From the NCBI GenBank assembly GCA_905182985.1, contig CAJJDN010000162.1, forward strand, positions 1 through 64,000: 64,000 bases of DNA, given 5' to 3'. The position numbers and the translations under genes were made by a program. Under the pieces are notes generated by a model. That model did not search any database, was not told the DNA's origin, and saw nothing but the letters and a program-made list of their open reading frames with translations. Below are positions 1 to 14,426 of the stretch, one piece after another; position 1 is the first letter of the stretch, and each line of letters begins with the position of its first letter. This DNA is from Paramecium sonneborni. Taxonomy: Eukaryota > Ciliophora > Oligohymenophorea > Peniculida > Parameciidae.

Positions 1-101
1 CCCAACCCAACCCCAACCCCAACCCCAAACCCCAAACCCAACCCCAAACCCAAACCCTTTACCAAACCCAAACCCAAACCCAACCCCAAACCCAAACCCA
101 T
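1..101. repeat. Telomere (C-rich strand), Paramecium type
   Basis: The window opens with back-to-back CCCCAA, CCCAAA and a few CCCAA units, running 5' to 3' inward, so this is the left end of a linear chromosome. Random mixing of C4A2 and C3A3 units is the known product of Paramecium telomerase; Tetrahymena would be pure C4A2. One interruption, CTTTACC at about 57-63, breaks the array. The tract is only about 100 bp, so it may be truncated by sequencing. Confidence 0.97.
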
Positions 102-104
102 TAC

Positions 105-1150
105 TTTTGTTGGTGAATATAGAGAAGGATTAAAATTTGGGATTTGGGATATTTTGGAAGAGATTTAATATATGTGAATTTAACAAAATATATTAGTGGA
201 TTTGGATTATATGATACTTAAGGATTAAAGAATAAAAAATGGTTTGATTTGAATTAAAATTTTAACGAGTAATATTATATTTATAATAGTTACATATAAA
301 TTATTTATTAAGGAGAGTATAATAATGGTAAAAGGCAAGGTTATTGAAAGACTCTTTTCAGATATGATAGATAAAGTAATTTTGAGTAGATGTAAATAAT
401 AAATTATATTAAATAAACAGGTGTAAGGGTTTTTATAATGATACTGGTTAAAAGAATGGTAAATGGATAGAATTGAATAATAATTTTAATCAGTAATATT
501 ATTATTTATAGAATATAAGTACTTGTCAAGTTATTAATTAAGGAGAGTATAAAAATGGAATTTACATCAATAGATGGGATACAATGTATAGATATGATGA
601 ATTCATGGATTTCTATATTTGTAAAATTATCAATAAATATATAATATATAATTGTGGAGGTAGCTTTGATCATAATGGTTATAAGTATGGAAAATGGATA
701 GAATTATGGGATAAATTTGAAGAGTATTATGGAATTTAAAGTTTAGTTAGCGTTAAGTAATTTTTAATGGAGAGTATATAATCATAAAAAATCTGGTTAA
801 TGGGATATAATGTTTAGATATACTTTTAGGGATTAATTTAAAAAAGTGTTAATTTTTATTCAGAAAATTATCTTAAAAGAGTGGAGGAGAATTATATAAT
901 GATAATGGTTTAAAATAAGGAATATGGATTGATTTGAGTGAAAATTTTTAATTATAAGATATTTTTAAAAAGATTTCTTTATTATTAGGGATTTATAAAT
1001 TGTGTATATTAAAATGGTATAAAATGTGGTTTGTGGGTTGAAATGATTAGAAATAGAGAAAAAAATGATGAAGGATTTAGAATTTTGGGAGTTCAATTAT
1101 GAAAAAATAAATTGAATCAGGAAAAATTATAAGATACATTTTATTATTAA
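105..1150 (+). pseudogene. Decayed ciliate WIEL/GEYKNG repeat-protein fragments
   Basis: No continuous gene is readable, but short stretches in several frames match the consensus of a repeat family that is abundant in Paramecium: GEYKNG near 541-560, NDTGQKNGKWIELNNNF near 437-490, GGSFDHNGYKYGKWIEL near 656-705 and NDNGLKQGIWIDLSENF near 899-950. The repeats are separated by frame changes and TGA codons, so I call the region a broken copy of such a gene next to the telomere. The MORN-like character (GxYxxG, G-W) is seen; the family assignment is from memory of ciliate proteomes. Confidence 0.5.
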
Positions 1151-2813
1151 AATATTAATACTTTAGAAAAATTCTTATATTTATTAAATTTAATTAATAA
1201 AATTTAAAAAAATTGTCTAAAATCAAATTAATATTATGTAATACTTTAATTCAAAAAAATCATAACTTTTATTTAATTTATTTCATTTAAGATTAACTTT
1301 AATATAGGTCATCAATTCAATAAGGATCTTTTCGAAAATTAATATTTGTGTAATTGATAAAAATTTCAATCCCTTATTTCAATGAATTATAAATATAAAT
1401 TAATAATGTTAATATAATTAGAATCTTGTTTAATTGCATTGTTAGACTATTTATTGATTAAATTAATTAAAGATATTTTTAATAGTTCATAGATCGTAAT
1501 TTATTATATATATTTAACCTGCTAAGTTACTGTAAAAATGTAAAGTTTGTTTCAAATGATAAAATTATTGATTTTAATGGCACAAAATATCTGATGTTTT
1601 TAAAAAATCACAAAATAGATAAATTATTAATTTATTTTTTCAATATTTTTATTCCAATTTTTCCTGCAGATGATGAGCTCTTGCTAAACTTTTAATAGCT
1701 AAAATATTTTGTTTAAATCTTTATAATAAACAACAAGCTAAACATTATTATGCCATTTAATTGTGAAAATAAAATTCATTGTTTAATTAAAATATTTTGT
1801 TTGTTCATAAATTTTGTTACTCTAAAAATTGAATATCTTTTTTTGTAGTCTAAATGTAGTAATTAAATTTAAAGTTAAAAACATATTAATCATTTGGTTT
1901 GATAGAATTATGTGTATCCAATATAGGGAATGAATTATTTGACCGAATCATGCCTTGACCTCTATTAATATTATTTTTACCTCTTTATTAATAATTGTAG
2001 AGAAAATTCATCAAACTTTAGAAAAATCTTCATTATGAGAAATAAATTAAAATTAATTTTTCTTATTTCTCTGAAAATTGTCTGTGTTCTAAATTTCAAT
2101 TACTTTAATTAATTCCAAATATTAATAGTCTTATAATTTATATTCATTATATACTATTAATATAAATTAAGATCAAATTAAAGTTAATAGTTAATCCTTT
2201 AGAGATATTTTGTAAGCAATCAAATCCGCTAATTCCACTTATTTATAGATAATTAACCATAAATAAAAAGTTAAAAGGAGATAAAATATTTTTACTAATT
2301 TCTAATATTAGTTATTTAATAATTTATATAGATTAGAATTTAGTAGTTGGAATAATGATTGTGGATTAATTCTAATCATTGAAAATAAACTTTTTGTGAA
2401 AAAAATTTATAATATTATTATGAATATATAATTAAATTTAGATATAATATATATTGTCTTAAAAAAATAGGAGGAGAAAAATACAATGAAATTTTGATTT
2501 TATTCTTTTTTTTATTCAGATATCTATTAAGGAGAAAAATGTAATAAAAACTCCTTTATATCAATGTTAAATTAAAATTCACTATAAAAATAATTGGAGG
2601 AAACGAAGGAGGGCGCATATTTTGAAAATTGCAAAATTTCTTATTTCATCAATAGAAATGAATTTGGGGAAATTTTAAACTATTGTAATACAAAATTTTA
2701 TTTATCGATTAAAACTATAGTAATACAAAATTTTATTTATTGATTATTGAACAAATTTATCTTGGAAGTATAATTTAACTTGTTTTTGGGTATTGGTTAA
2801 TAATTATTATTTT
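1151..2813. other. Gene-free AT-rich subtelomeric spacer
   Basis: I find no reading frame of useful length on either strand with TGA as the only stop, and no RNA gene that I can recognise. A few GGE/GEK-like fragments near 2470-2550 could be further remnants of the repeat protein upstream. The only clear structure is a short tandem duplication at 2677-2745. Confidence 0.6.
2677..2745. repeat. Two-copy 34-bp tandem repeat
   Basis: The block beginning AAACTATTGTAATACAAAA at 2677 is repeated directly at about 2711 with two visible base changes. It lies about 70 bp upstream of the giant membrane protein gene, so it is in that gene's likely promoter, but no function is shown. Confidence 0.8.
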
Positions 2814-5800
2814 ATGAAACTTATTTAACATAAAAGCAGTAGATATATTACCAAAATTTATAACTTGTTTACCTTAGCATTACTTCTGAATAAAATATAA
2901 AACATATTAGCTTGTCCATTTAATAATTATAAAGATGCAATAATGAATAGTGAAAGTTAAACATGGATGAAGATATTACCTGAGAATGAAGCAGTTGCAT
3001 TAGGATTTTGGACATTCAGCATACCATTATTCGTTAAATCTGAAAATTCAAATGTTGGTTAAGAATTTAAAATTGATGAACCATCATTAGGGGAATTTCT
3101 TTTTTTATTAAGAAATACTGAAAATAATGAACATATAATTGTTGGTTATAACTCATTTGATTATATTTAATAAAAAGTACATCACATATTTCGTTTTAAA
3201 AATAGTGCTGAAGTTTAAAAAATGGATTTTCATTTTGAATGCTTACAGTATGAAGGAAAATGGATATTTCATTTAATTATTCTAGAGAAGAAAATATAAA
3301 AAATAATGATAAAAGTAAATTAATAAGAAGAATAATCAACCAATTTTAATTTTGAAAATCAACTAAATTTAGGAATAACTATTGGAGGAAAAGGATATGT
3401 AATATTTTTTATAATATCTAGATCAATAATCTAAATCTTAACTATTTTAAAGGAGTATTTACTGAATTAATATATTATCCAATAATTGCTTATTAAGAAA
3501 GCCTATTTTAAAAATTAATGAATTATTGCAAGATTCCTTAGAAAATAGATAAGGAATAAATAATAAATATTATACAAGGACTAAAGATTTTTAAAGGAGA
3601 TTAGGTTCTATAACTACCAATTGATCATTATGGAAATAATTATTGTTTATAAGGATGGGTTAAATATAAATTGAAGAATATTAATGAGGAAAGTCAAATT
3701 TTAATAAAAATCACAGGATTGAATAATTTTGAATAAGAGAAAATTCTAGGGGATGAACTATTTAGATTTGAAGTATATTTTTCAAGAAATAATCCTGAAT
3801 AAACACAAATTATAGTAAATGCAGATGCATATGGTATGCCAATTTAATAATCATTTTAATCTCAACACGATTTGTTTTTTTAGGGATCCAGTAATTCAAA
3901 GTATGATGTGATTTAAGCAAAAAAAATTTATAAAGATCTGTAGAGTTAAAATTATTTTGAAGGATTATAGTAATGGCATTATATTTAATATGAATATGGT
4001 AGGAATAATTTAAATGAGAGAATGTTATTGATGATTAAATTTTCAAATGAATTAGGATTATTAAAAGACAATTTAGGAAACGATATCTTTAGTGGTTCTT
4101 TTAGAAATTATAAATTTAATCTTTTTTTTGGAGGAGATAACTTAAATAATAATATAATAAATCATAATTTTCTTAATGGCAATATATATGATTTCAAATT
4201 TTATTATAATTATAATGAAGATAAAGCATTTATGTAAAGTATTTATTAATTAAAATATCATTAGATTGTCATTATTCTTGTTTAACTTGCAATGGACCTT
4301 AAGAATAAAATTGTTTAACATGTGATCCAAATTCAAATAGATATTATTAAGAAGAATTGAATATGTGCAAATGTTATTCAGAGTATTTAGATAAAGGGAT
4401 TTAAATTTGTGATAATTAATTTGATTCTTCAATCATATTAGAAGAATAATAAATAAATTTAGAGATTTCATGCCCACTTGGATACTTTAGATTACCTAAT
4501 AATAAAGGAAATGAATATGATTGTATAGAATGGTATTATATGAAAATTAAATCTTAGTCCATCTTAAATTAGAATGAATTCAATATAATGTATTGATTGT
4601 TTGTTATATCCAAAAACATGGTATTTAAAACCTGTTTGTAAATTAGATTATAAATAAGTTTTTTCAAAATATAATGATGAAACTTTGATTATGAAAGAGA
4701 GAATACCTATGTAATATGATGTATATCTGATTGGAAATGATTAATAGTTACATTTACATACAGAATATGAGGATTATTGTGAATATACTTTAGATGTAGA
4801 TGTTTATTGTCATAAAATAGCCTAATCTCATCTTGGCACTACAGCTACATTAAAATGTAAATATAATTACTTATATGATATGGACAATTATGTTTGTTTG
4901 AAAAGTAAATACATTTGTAAAACATATGATATCTCTGGATATTGCATCAATTGTCTATCTAATATGTACTTAATTTGGTATTATTGTACTCCTTGTCCTA
5001 ATACTTGTTCTTCATGTTAAAATAATGGATTAAATTAAGCACTATGTTAATCTTGCATATCTTAATATACTATTAAAAATGGATAATGTTTAAAATGTGG
5101 TATCAATTGTGAAATTTGTGAAGATTCCTATAATGAGTCTTTAAATTATCATTATTTAAAATGTTTAAAATGTATTGATCCCTCTTTATACTTATTTTCA
5201 CTTGATGGTATTAATTGCATTTAAAATACTATTTAACATTGTAAATATGCATTCTAAACTTTGATTGATGATTTCACTATAAACTCTCTCGATATTAATT
5301 TTAATCCATAATTTGATCAAAGTAAAATAACATTATTATGCGCTAAATGTGAATCTAATTATCTATTTGTTTTTGAAAATTAATCTTGTGTTTATTATGA
5401 TAAAAATGATTAATGTGAAATTGGAATAGGATAATTAAAAAATAGTGATTAATCTCTAGAATTAACATTATGTCTTAAATCTAATCAATATTAAAATTAA
5501 GTTGTTGAATTTATTTAAAATTGTAATCAAATAATTGATAATTGTTATGTTTGTCTAGAAACAAACATTCAAAATTATTTTATTTGTTTAGAATGTTTAA
5601 ATGGATATTATTCAGAATAAATCTCTGGGAAATGTGTTTTATGTCCAATTGAACTTTAATGTATGTAATGTTATTCGCAAAATTCTATTGTTAAAGATTA
5701 TTGGAAAAAAGAAATTAGAGCTTTTTATAGAAAGTATATTGAAATAAAAAATATACATTAATATATTCAAAATGCTTAAAGTTAGAATGTTAAGGATTAT

Positions 5801-8800
5801 GAAATTATTTGTTCTAGTTGTTAAGATGGATATAAATTATATAAGAATAAATGTTTAAAATATTGTACAGATTCTTGTTTAGAATGCTTATTTTAAGATG
5901 ATTAATATATTTGTATTAGATGTATAAAAAATGAAAAAGGAAGACAATAATCTCTTTTAAATAATGAATGTATTGATTGCCCAGAAAATTGTTAATTATG
6001 TAAGCCAAGAACTTAATTAGAGATTAAATAAATTAATCCTTTATTCAACAGTACGAAATATTTAAAATATACAAATCAATGTATAAAAAGTTATAATGAT
6101 TAACATTATTATTATGATGAAGATTTAAGTTTATTTGTTGAGTGTTAATTAAAACTTAATAAAGATGGTTGTTTTAAATAAATAATTATTTAATTTAACT
6201 TATATCCAGATTAATCTAGTTATTTAAATGATTTAAATCTACTATAAGATGAATAAAGTCGAATTGAATTTAAAAAAATAAATAAATATCTTAAAGATAT
6301 AAATTCTTTTGATCATTTATTCAGTGAAGTATTAATGTTAATAATAATTATAGTATGAAAATGATGATTTCTACACTTTAGCTAATAAAAAATAAATTAA
6401 GTCTATCATTATTAAAATTATTGGTTTGAAGAATGCTCGCTTAATTGTTACTGGAGTTCTAAGTCACTAATTTAGTATTAATATATTTTCAGTAATGTAA
6501 AAATAAATTATATAAACTAAAGAAATATTGAACTAGTTTTTGAAATGCAATAAGGAACTGTAATAACTATAAAAGAAGTATTTTAGTTTAGCAATTTCAA
6601 CAAAATTACATTAATCAATATAATTTTTGATTCATGCAAACCTTGTATTGAATAAAAGAAACTTATTTTTGAGAGTGTTTTCCCTTAAATTATTACTTTC
6701 GAATAAATAACAATTTAACAAATTTGGAAACCATATTATTTTGATTATTTACTTATAGAAATGAAAAATGTATAAAGTTTTTTTGCTAATTCTTTAAAAT
6801 TTATATCATTTGGATTAAGAGTTATTGATAATTTTTTTACTATATATGAATCCAATACAATTAAAACTATTATTTTTCAAGATTTAGAAATTACAAACTG
6901 TTAATTTTATGATTAAACTATTTTTAATTTAGGATTAAAATAAGATGATTTGATTGAATTTAATAATGTTAAAATATAAAATACAACATTTAACAATGTA
7001 AGTTTTATCTATGTGGAATATTTAAATTAAATTGGAATCATAAAGTTTAATAATAGCCAAATCACAAGTTTCATATCTGATTGCAAAACCTTTTTATCAT
7101 TATAATATTTTAGAGAAGTAGTAATGATTAATTTTCATTTAACTAAATCAATAATAACAAATTCAACTATTTTAGTACTAAACAATAAAGCCTTTTTAGA
7201 AGAAATAATATTCACTAGTAATACTTTTAACACTAATAGCATGGGTATAATTAATATAAACTAATTATCAAATTTAGAATATAATTATTTGTTTTAGAAT
7301 ATCCAATTTGAAAACAATTAATATAGTTCTATTATTAAATTCATTAAATTAAATAAATATTAAAGTTAAACTTAAAGAATAAAAATTGATGAAATCAAAA
7401 TCATTAATAATTATCTCACAGATGAAACTTTAAATTATAACTAATAATAAAACGATTCTTCTTTAGTATTAATTTAATTTGAAGATATCTATATGACTAA
7501 TTTTTTTATAAACAGAGGTTTTGGACTTAGTGAATTTTCATTATAAGAATCAAAGATTTTATAAATTATTAATGGGGAAATTAAGCAAGACAAATTCAAT
7601 TTTTTAGGATTACACTAAAATTTAAATTGCCAATTAAGATATGTAAATGGTTAATTCTACCCTTTATCTATATTTATTGGATCGTTTTAGAATGTTTTTT
7701 TATAGAATATCACAGTTTCATCAACTTCATCATACAATTTTCCAATTATTTAGATATAATCTGCTCTATTGAGTCAGACAAAGAATTTAGAAAAACTTAT
7801 TTTAGACGGTATAAATTTTCTGTCAAATTTATTAATATTAACTGATGCATAATTATAAATCTGTTTAATATAAATTAATTCGTTATAGGAAATTTTAATA
7901 TAATTAAATAATTTATAGTTTATACAAAATGTTTTACATGAATATGATTAAGATGATTTAATAAAATAAAATGGAATGTTATCAATTAATTGTCCTAATT
8001 GTTAAATTATATTATAAAACTCAATATTTGTTAAAAATATTGTAACAAATAGTAGTGGAACAATTTTGTCGATTAATTCTAAATCATTGGAATTAAAAAA
8101 TAATAGTTTTGAAAGTAATAATATTTTTAATTATTCTATACTTTAACCTCATATATTATGGGGATTTTCTTAGCTTGTAACTTATGAAACAATTAATTAA
8201 ATATTTAGAGTGAAATCATTATCTGGAAATGGGATGTTTTGGGTTTAAACATTGAATATATTAAATAATAGCTTTTAAAATAGTGTTGGATAATAAGGAG
8301 GTTGTTTCTCTATATTTGCTTAAAGATCATCAAATATTATAATTCAAAATAATTAATTTTTCAATTTTTCTACATAATTTTATTAAGAAATAGAATAAGG
8401 AGGAGTTATCTATATTGATGGTTCATCTGTCACATCTCTTTAAATTTTAATCCAAAATATCAAAGTTTAAAATATAAATTGTAGATAATATGGTGGATTT
8501 CTTTATCTCAAATCTAATAAGTCTTTAACTAATCTTCATATTATTAATATGATTTTAAAAGATGTATATGCATAACAAGGATCTGTTATATTTACATCAT
8601 ATTCAAGATTAGTTGAAGATCTATAAACTATATTCATTTCAGGATTATAAATAATTAATTCTCATAATGGATATTTCTAATTTTTAAATAAATTTACAAT
8701 GATAACTGATAATTTTGAAAAATACTATCTTATTAATAATAGAACTTCAATTTATGTAGAATATGGATCAGAAATAATTATTTAAAATGTTTCAGTATAT

Positions 8801-11800
8801 TATTTAATTTTAGAATCTTTTTTTAATTCATAAAACATAAGAAATATTACTATTGATACAATTATAATTGAAAACAGTTATATAAGTAATTAGTTAATGT
8901 TTATAAATCCCTTAACATGTATTTATTAAACTTTAAATATTAGATATTGATGTTACAATAAGATTACGTAATATAAAGATAGAATTAATAAATATTGGAT
9001 TCGAATTTTAAAATTTAACTTGTTTAAATTCAACATTTAGGTAAAGTGATACTTTTTATGAATGTCCAATAGAAATTTAATAAGCCCCAAAATAACTTTC
9101 ATCTGTTTCCCAAATTAATGAATCAAATGGATTCTGTTTCTATAATTCTATAAAGAAAGAATTAGATTTATCTCATTCAGGATTGATATTCTTAAAATGT
9201 TCAACTTTTTAATGTTAAGTGGAGATTGTTGAAATATATCTTAGGCATATATTTTGTGATGTTTGTAATTTTGGATTAATTTCTACAGAACTTCAAGAAT
9301 CAATATAAATTTAATTTAAGATTTAATTAATTAATAAAATAAGAATATCGAATTCAAATTGTGGTGAAAAAGGATGCATTGTTGTTCAAAAAACATAACA
9401 AGTAAGCAATCTAAATTACAATGAATAATAGAATTCATCTCAATATGAACTATAAATTTCGAATTATATATGTATTGAAAATATTGGATACAATGGAACT
9501 TGTCTATACTTGAATCAAATTAAAACTTAGATTATAAATTCTAATTTTTAATCAAATAATGCTTCAAATAATGGAGGTGCTTTATACATTTTAGGACAAC
9601 AACCTCTAATTATTGAAAATACTATTATAACAGATAATAGAGCAAATATTGGAGGAGGGTTGTATCTTTTAGATTAATTTCCAATAGATTATAAAAAAAC
9701 AAATACAATAGTTTTTTAAAATTATGCAATTTTATATAGTAATAATATTGCTTCAATTCCTGAAAAATTGTCAATCCGGTTAAAAAATGATCTATCTATT
9801 CTAAATACAACAAATTTGGTAGAAAATTCAAGTATAAAAATTGATGAAATTAAAATATAACCTTTTTATCTAATAAATGGAGAGTTATCAGAATATATAA
9901 AATTACCATCTGGATAGCCATTATTTAAATATTAATTTTATGATTGGAAAAATTAATTATTTGTTGAATCCAATATAATTTTTCGTATTTAAACACTTAG
10001 TAGAGACATGACTTATAATGAAATTCCATAAATAGAATAATCATCATGTCTAATAAATAGTAGAGTATATAACATTTCAAAAAAAGATTAAAATCAAGAA
10101 TTCACTAATAATTATACAAATTATAATGAAATAAAATTTAATAGAAATACATCAGATTATAATTTAGATGATTTAATTATATATTTTAATAATGAAGTAG
10201 CAAATGAAATAGTATTATAACTTGAATTTAGTTGTAACTCAATAAAAGTTCCAGTATTTAATGAAAAATATCCTTATAATGTTTAGAGTTATCATAATGA
10301 TTACAAACTTAGAATAAATATAAAGACTTATGATTGTTAATTTGGAGAAATTAAAAATATAACAAAATTTTCATGTGATTAATGTGATTCAACAATAGGT
10401 TTATTTTCTTTAACCTTAAATGCTTAAAAGTGTGATATAAAAGATGAAATTTCTACAATTGCTACTTATTAAAATTAATTATAACTTAGAGGTGAATATT
10501 GGAGACCCTATTTTGATACAAAATAAATTAGTTATTGTATAAATTTACCAATGAATTGTAATGGTGGATGGAATTAAGGTGATAAATCTTGTCTTTAAGG
10601 ACATTTAGGAGCACTCTGTGAATAATGTGATTTATACGATATTAGAGGAGATGGTTCTTTCTCAGTAGTAGATAAATATTTATGTGGAACTTGCAGAGAT
10701 AAAGAAGAGAATTTATTAATTATAGTTGGAGTCATTATCATGTCTATGATATTTATTTTTATTACAGTTTCTGGTAATATTAAAACTGTTGAATTACACA
10801 CTAAAGCTTTACCCTTTAAAAGTATGAGAATATCAAACTATTTAAACAAAGCTCAATCAGGTATACTAATAAAGATGTTAACAAACTATTTATAAATTAT
10901 TGTTACTATTACTACCTTTTAACTTCATTTCCCATAAGAATTAAATAGTACAATATTAGCAGTAGGAAACCCATTGTAAACTGTAACTTATTCACTCGAT
11001 TGTTTTCTAGTAGATTTAATTTTTGTTGTTATTTAATATAGTAGAATGATATGGTAAATTATTATGCCTCTCTTATATATAAACTTTTTTATTGGTTTTT
11101 ATTTAATAGCAGCTTAATTCAAATTGACTTTTTATAATTCTAGTGTACTCACAACAACTCTAATCTATGTGTACCTTTATTTTTCTCCTAATTTAATCGA
11201 TGGTTTAGTGTAATTAATTTCATATAGAGAAATATCTGGATATAAATGGATCTAAGCAAATGTATCTGAAAGATATGATACTAGAATTCATCTAAAATGG
11301 ATGATGTATTTTTGTTTACCATTCTTACTAATTTTAGGAATCTTTATTCCTTGTTAATTATTTTATATACTATATAAAAATAGAAAAAACTTAGATCAAA
11401 GATCTACTAGACTTTATTGGGGTTATTTATATCATGAATATAAGAGAGAAGCTTACTTTTGGGAATTAATTAAAATCTTATAAAAAGAATTAATTATCTT
11501 ATCCCTCATATATTATGAAGACAGTATTGCAGTTAAAGGTATCTTAGTACTTTTTATTACATATCTCTATTAAGAATTAAATAGTAATTACAAACCCTAT
11601 ACATTAAGTAGTCTCAATAAATTAGATTATTATTCAGCAAATATTTGTATGATAACTATTAGTTTAGCTATTGGAGCATATATATCCTAATAATCAGATG
11701 TATCTGAACTTTAAATTCTTTTCTATTTTCTGATGGCTCTCTTTAATTTTTTTTTCCTTTATAAAATTATTACCAAAATTATAACTGAGTATTCAAAAAC

Positions 11801-12128
11801 TTATGAATGGGTATTAGATAAAATTAAAGAATCACTTAAATCCAAATTTCCAAATTTAAAAAATTCCATTCATTTTAGAAATATTCTAAAAAACAAAGCA
11901 GAAGAAAAATAAAGAGTTTATAGGGCATTCAGAAAATTAAGAGTTTTTGGAATCCCTTTAGCAAAAAGAATAATAGAGTAAAAAACTTAATCTTTTGAAA
12001 ATTTTAAAAGATTTAAAATAGGTGAAATAATTGATTCTTAAGGAACTCTTAAGGTTGATGCATAAGTTGATCTTTTAGAACCTCAAAGAGTGACAATGTA
12101 AAGATTTCTTCAAAGCATTTATTAATGA
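2814..12128 (+). CDS. Giant cysteine-rich membrane protein (about 3,060 aa) with C-terminal multi-TM region
   Basis: Starts at an ATG followed by a hydrophobic signal-like segment (NLFTLALLLNK) and ends SIYQ-TGA. Order of parts: an N-terminal region that looks lectin/LamG-like (to about 4200); many Cys-x2-Cys furin/IGFBP-like motifs (about 4260-6050, e.g. CLTCNGP, CIDC, CPNTC); a long Asn/Ile-rich region of short beta-helix-like repeats (about 6400-10400, e.g. NNGGALYILG); a final Cys cluster (CEQCDLYDIRGD, CGTCRD at about 10615-10700); then several transmembrane helices (10720-11770) and a basic cytoplasmic tail. Five introns were verified because they restore the frame: 3399-3421, 4239-4264, 4533-4557, 6329-6353, 8919-8943; the length shows at least one more. 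This matches the large ciliate pectin-lyase-like/GF-receptor Cys-rich membrane protein family; its role is unknown, probably cell surface or secretory membrane. Confidence 0.85.
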
Positions 12129-12213
12129 TAAAGCTTATAATATTATATTATGAATCAATTAAATATATATAATATAAGAATTATAAAATAATATAGATAT
12201 AAAATAACTTCAT

Positions 12214-14204
12214 TCATTTATTATAGTATTACCCTTTAGTTGGTTTTTAATCTCTTTTTTAGTGTCTATCCTAATGTCCACATTTCGTAACAGTTACAGA
12301 GATCTACTATTTATTAATCCCTTATAAAGATGAAGGTTTCTAATTTTTATCCTATTTTGGGGATTAAGCTTTTACATTTGAAGGTAGAGTTGATTACATA
12401 ATCAATTCAGCATATTTCTAATATTTTAATATTTGGATACTTTGATAATCTATAATTCTGGATATTCTATTTACTCTTCACTTTTTCTATCTTCAGCTTC
12501 TTTTTTCAAGACACGCATCATCAATTGATTTGCTAATTAAATCTTATCGACTTTAACTAATTCTTCTAATTAACCATATATCTCTATTTTCTAATTGTAT
12601 TACTATGTTAATTGTATATATTTTTCTTAAACTTCCTTATTTTCTTAACTAAGCTATATCAAAGTCTTTGTCAATTTTTAGTTTTCACTTTCCAAAACAG
12701 TTGGATTACTTCTAATCTTTTTCATTGCTTCTTTAACTAATTACTAATTATCAGGATGATGAACAATTTATTTTGTCCATTTAAATTTAATCATTTATTT
12801 AAACCATTTGTATGCATTGTATATTTTTATATACACAGATGAAAATACAAAGTTTAATTTTGATTAAAAATATTTCATAATATTTCTTTTGTTTTCTAAT
12901 ATTAAAAATATATTTAACACAGATAAAACTTTTTCTTATTAATTTGGAAATAGTAATTTTATTTAATTATCAAATTGGTACTTTTCTTTAGTTTAATCAA
13001 TAGTTTAATTTAGGTTTTATATTTTCTATTTTAAATTTTCAATAATTATTTATTAACTATCTGGTTTTTCTTTTTATTCTTACAAATTCTTAATTTATCT
13101 TCTTAGTTCTTCTAATTCTTCATCTTTCTATTAAATTTTTAATGTTGCTTCATTTAATTTGTTTCTAAAATCTGAAGCTTACTATGCTTTTTCTGCTTAT
13201 AATTTAGTAATTTCTTCTTTAGCCTTATCTGGTATTACTTATTCTTTTTATTATTTTAATTAACACCCAGCTTAAATTTTTTATACTCTTGATAATTATT
13301 ATTTCAATGATTCTACATCTTTTTAATGTTTTTATTTTAATGTAATAATGTCTTATTTTAATTATTCATTTTCATTAATTAAATCATCAGTTTTGCTTGC
13401 TTTTGTTGAACAACTTGCTCTTGATTAATTAACATCTCCTTTTTGAATAGTTACACGAAGAGTTTTAATTAAATCTTAATCTTGATTATATCGAATTTTA
13501 TATTCATTTAATAATGTTTTGAGACTCAAGATTTCATCTTTCAATTTTACAACTTATTCATTTTCATATTATTTCTTTTTATTTTATTATGTATCATTAG
13601 AAATAATTGGTTAATAATTAATTTGTTTTGGATTGACTTCTATTTCAGTTATTTAAAGTATTGATTAAATTTTTTATTATAATTTAGAGGGAATGCTTTC
13701 TTTTTATATTTTTTTCATTAATTCCTCTTTTTTTGATTGTTGAATCAATTCTTAAGTTTTTTATTATACAATTCTTTAAAATTCTTATTCTACTAATTTT
13801 TTCTCTTTTTCCTTTGATTTAATATAATTCTTAAAACCAGCTAACTTAATTTTTGTTCCCTCACTTATTTGACTATTATCATCTAACATTAAGACAGGAA
13901 TTTCATAATCTAAATTAAAAACTTCATTTTATGTATTATTGTCTTTAATTTATGATGCAAGACTTTCATCTGGTGCTTCTTAAATATCTGATAGTTGATT
14001 ATCAATATATTCATAATTATTGATATCTTCCCATCTAACATCTTAAAGTTTTTATTATTTCTATGATTATTCTTCTATTGAGAATTGTTATAAATTATTG
14101 AATTCTTTTTAGTTTTAATAAACTTCTATTTCATCTTCAAAATCATCTAATTCTGGTAAATCTTCGTCTAAGGATTCCCATATACTTTTAGGTTTTTAAT
14201 TCAT
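12214..14204 (-). CDS. Long acidic/Q-rich coiled-coil protein
   Basis: Reads open from ATG at 14204 (MNQKPKSIWESLDED) with an acidic N terminus, then a long heptad-rich stretch of K, E, Q and L typical of coiled coils. One verified intron near the 3' end (GTATCC...ATTAG on the minus strand, about 12410-12440) joins the frames before the C-terminal basic tail ending QYYNK-TGA. A short stretch around IYNAYKWFKQ looks non-coiled and may hide another intron. No catalytic motif is seen. The start is 222 bp from a divergent kinase gene, so the two could share a promoter region. Function not recognised; cytoskeletal or basal-body proteins are common among such ciliate coiled coils, but that is a guess. 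Confidence 0.75.
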
Positions 14205-14426
14205 TAATAATTATAATTAATTTGAATAAGGGGGACTATTGTATTTTTAAAAAAATATTTTACAATTATAATGCTTGAAACAACATTAGAATGCTGAAAA
14301 TTTATATAATTCTATTGAATATTTATTTGGTTCTTTCTTTTAATCAGATAGACATTCTAGCTAGTTTTAATCGATAATTTGAATTTCAATTTCAAATTAA
14401 TTATAATAATCAAAAAAAAAAAAAAG
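14205..14426. promoter_or_regulatory. Divergent intergenic region between coiled-coil and kinase genes
   Basis: A 222-bp AT-rich spacer separates two divergently transcribed genes and must hold both 5' control regions. It contains a G-run (GGGGGAC at about 14230) and a 14-A tract just before the kinase ATG. No specific motif is recognised. Confidence 0.4.
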
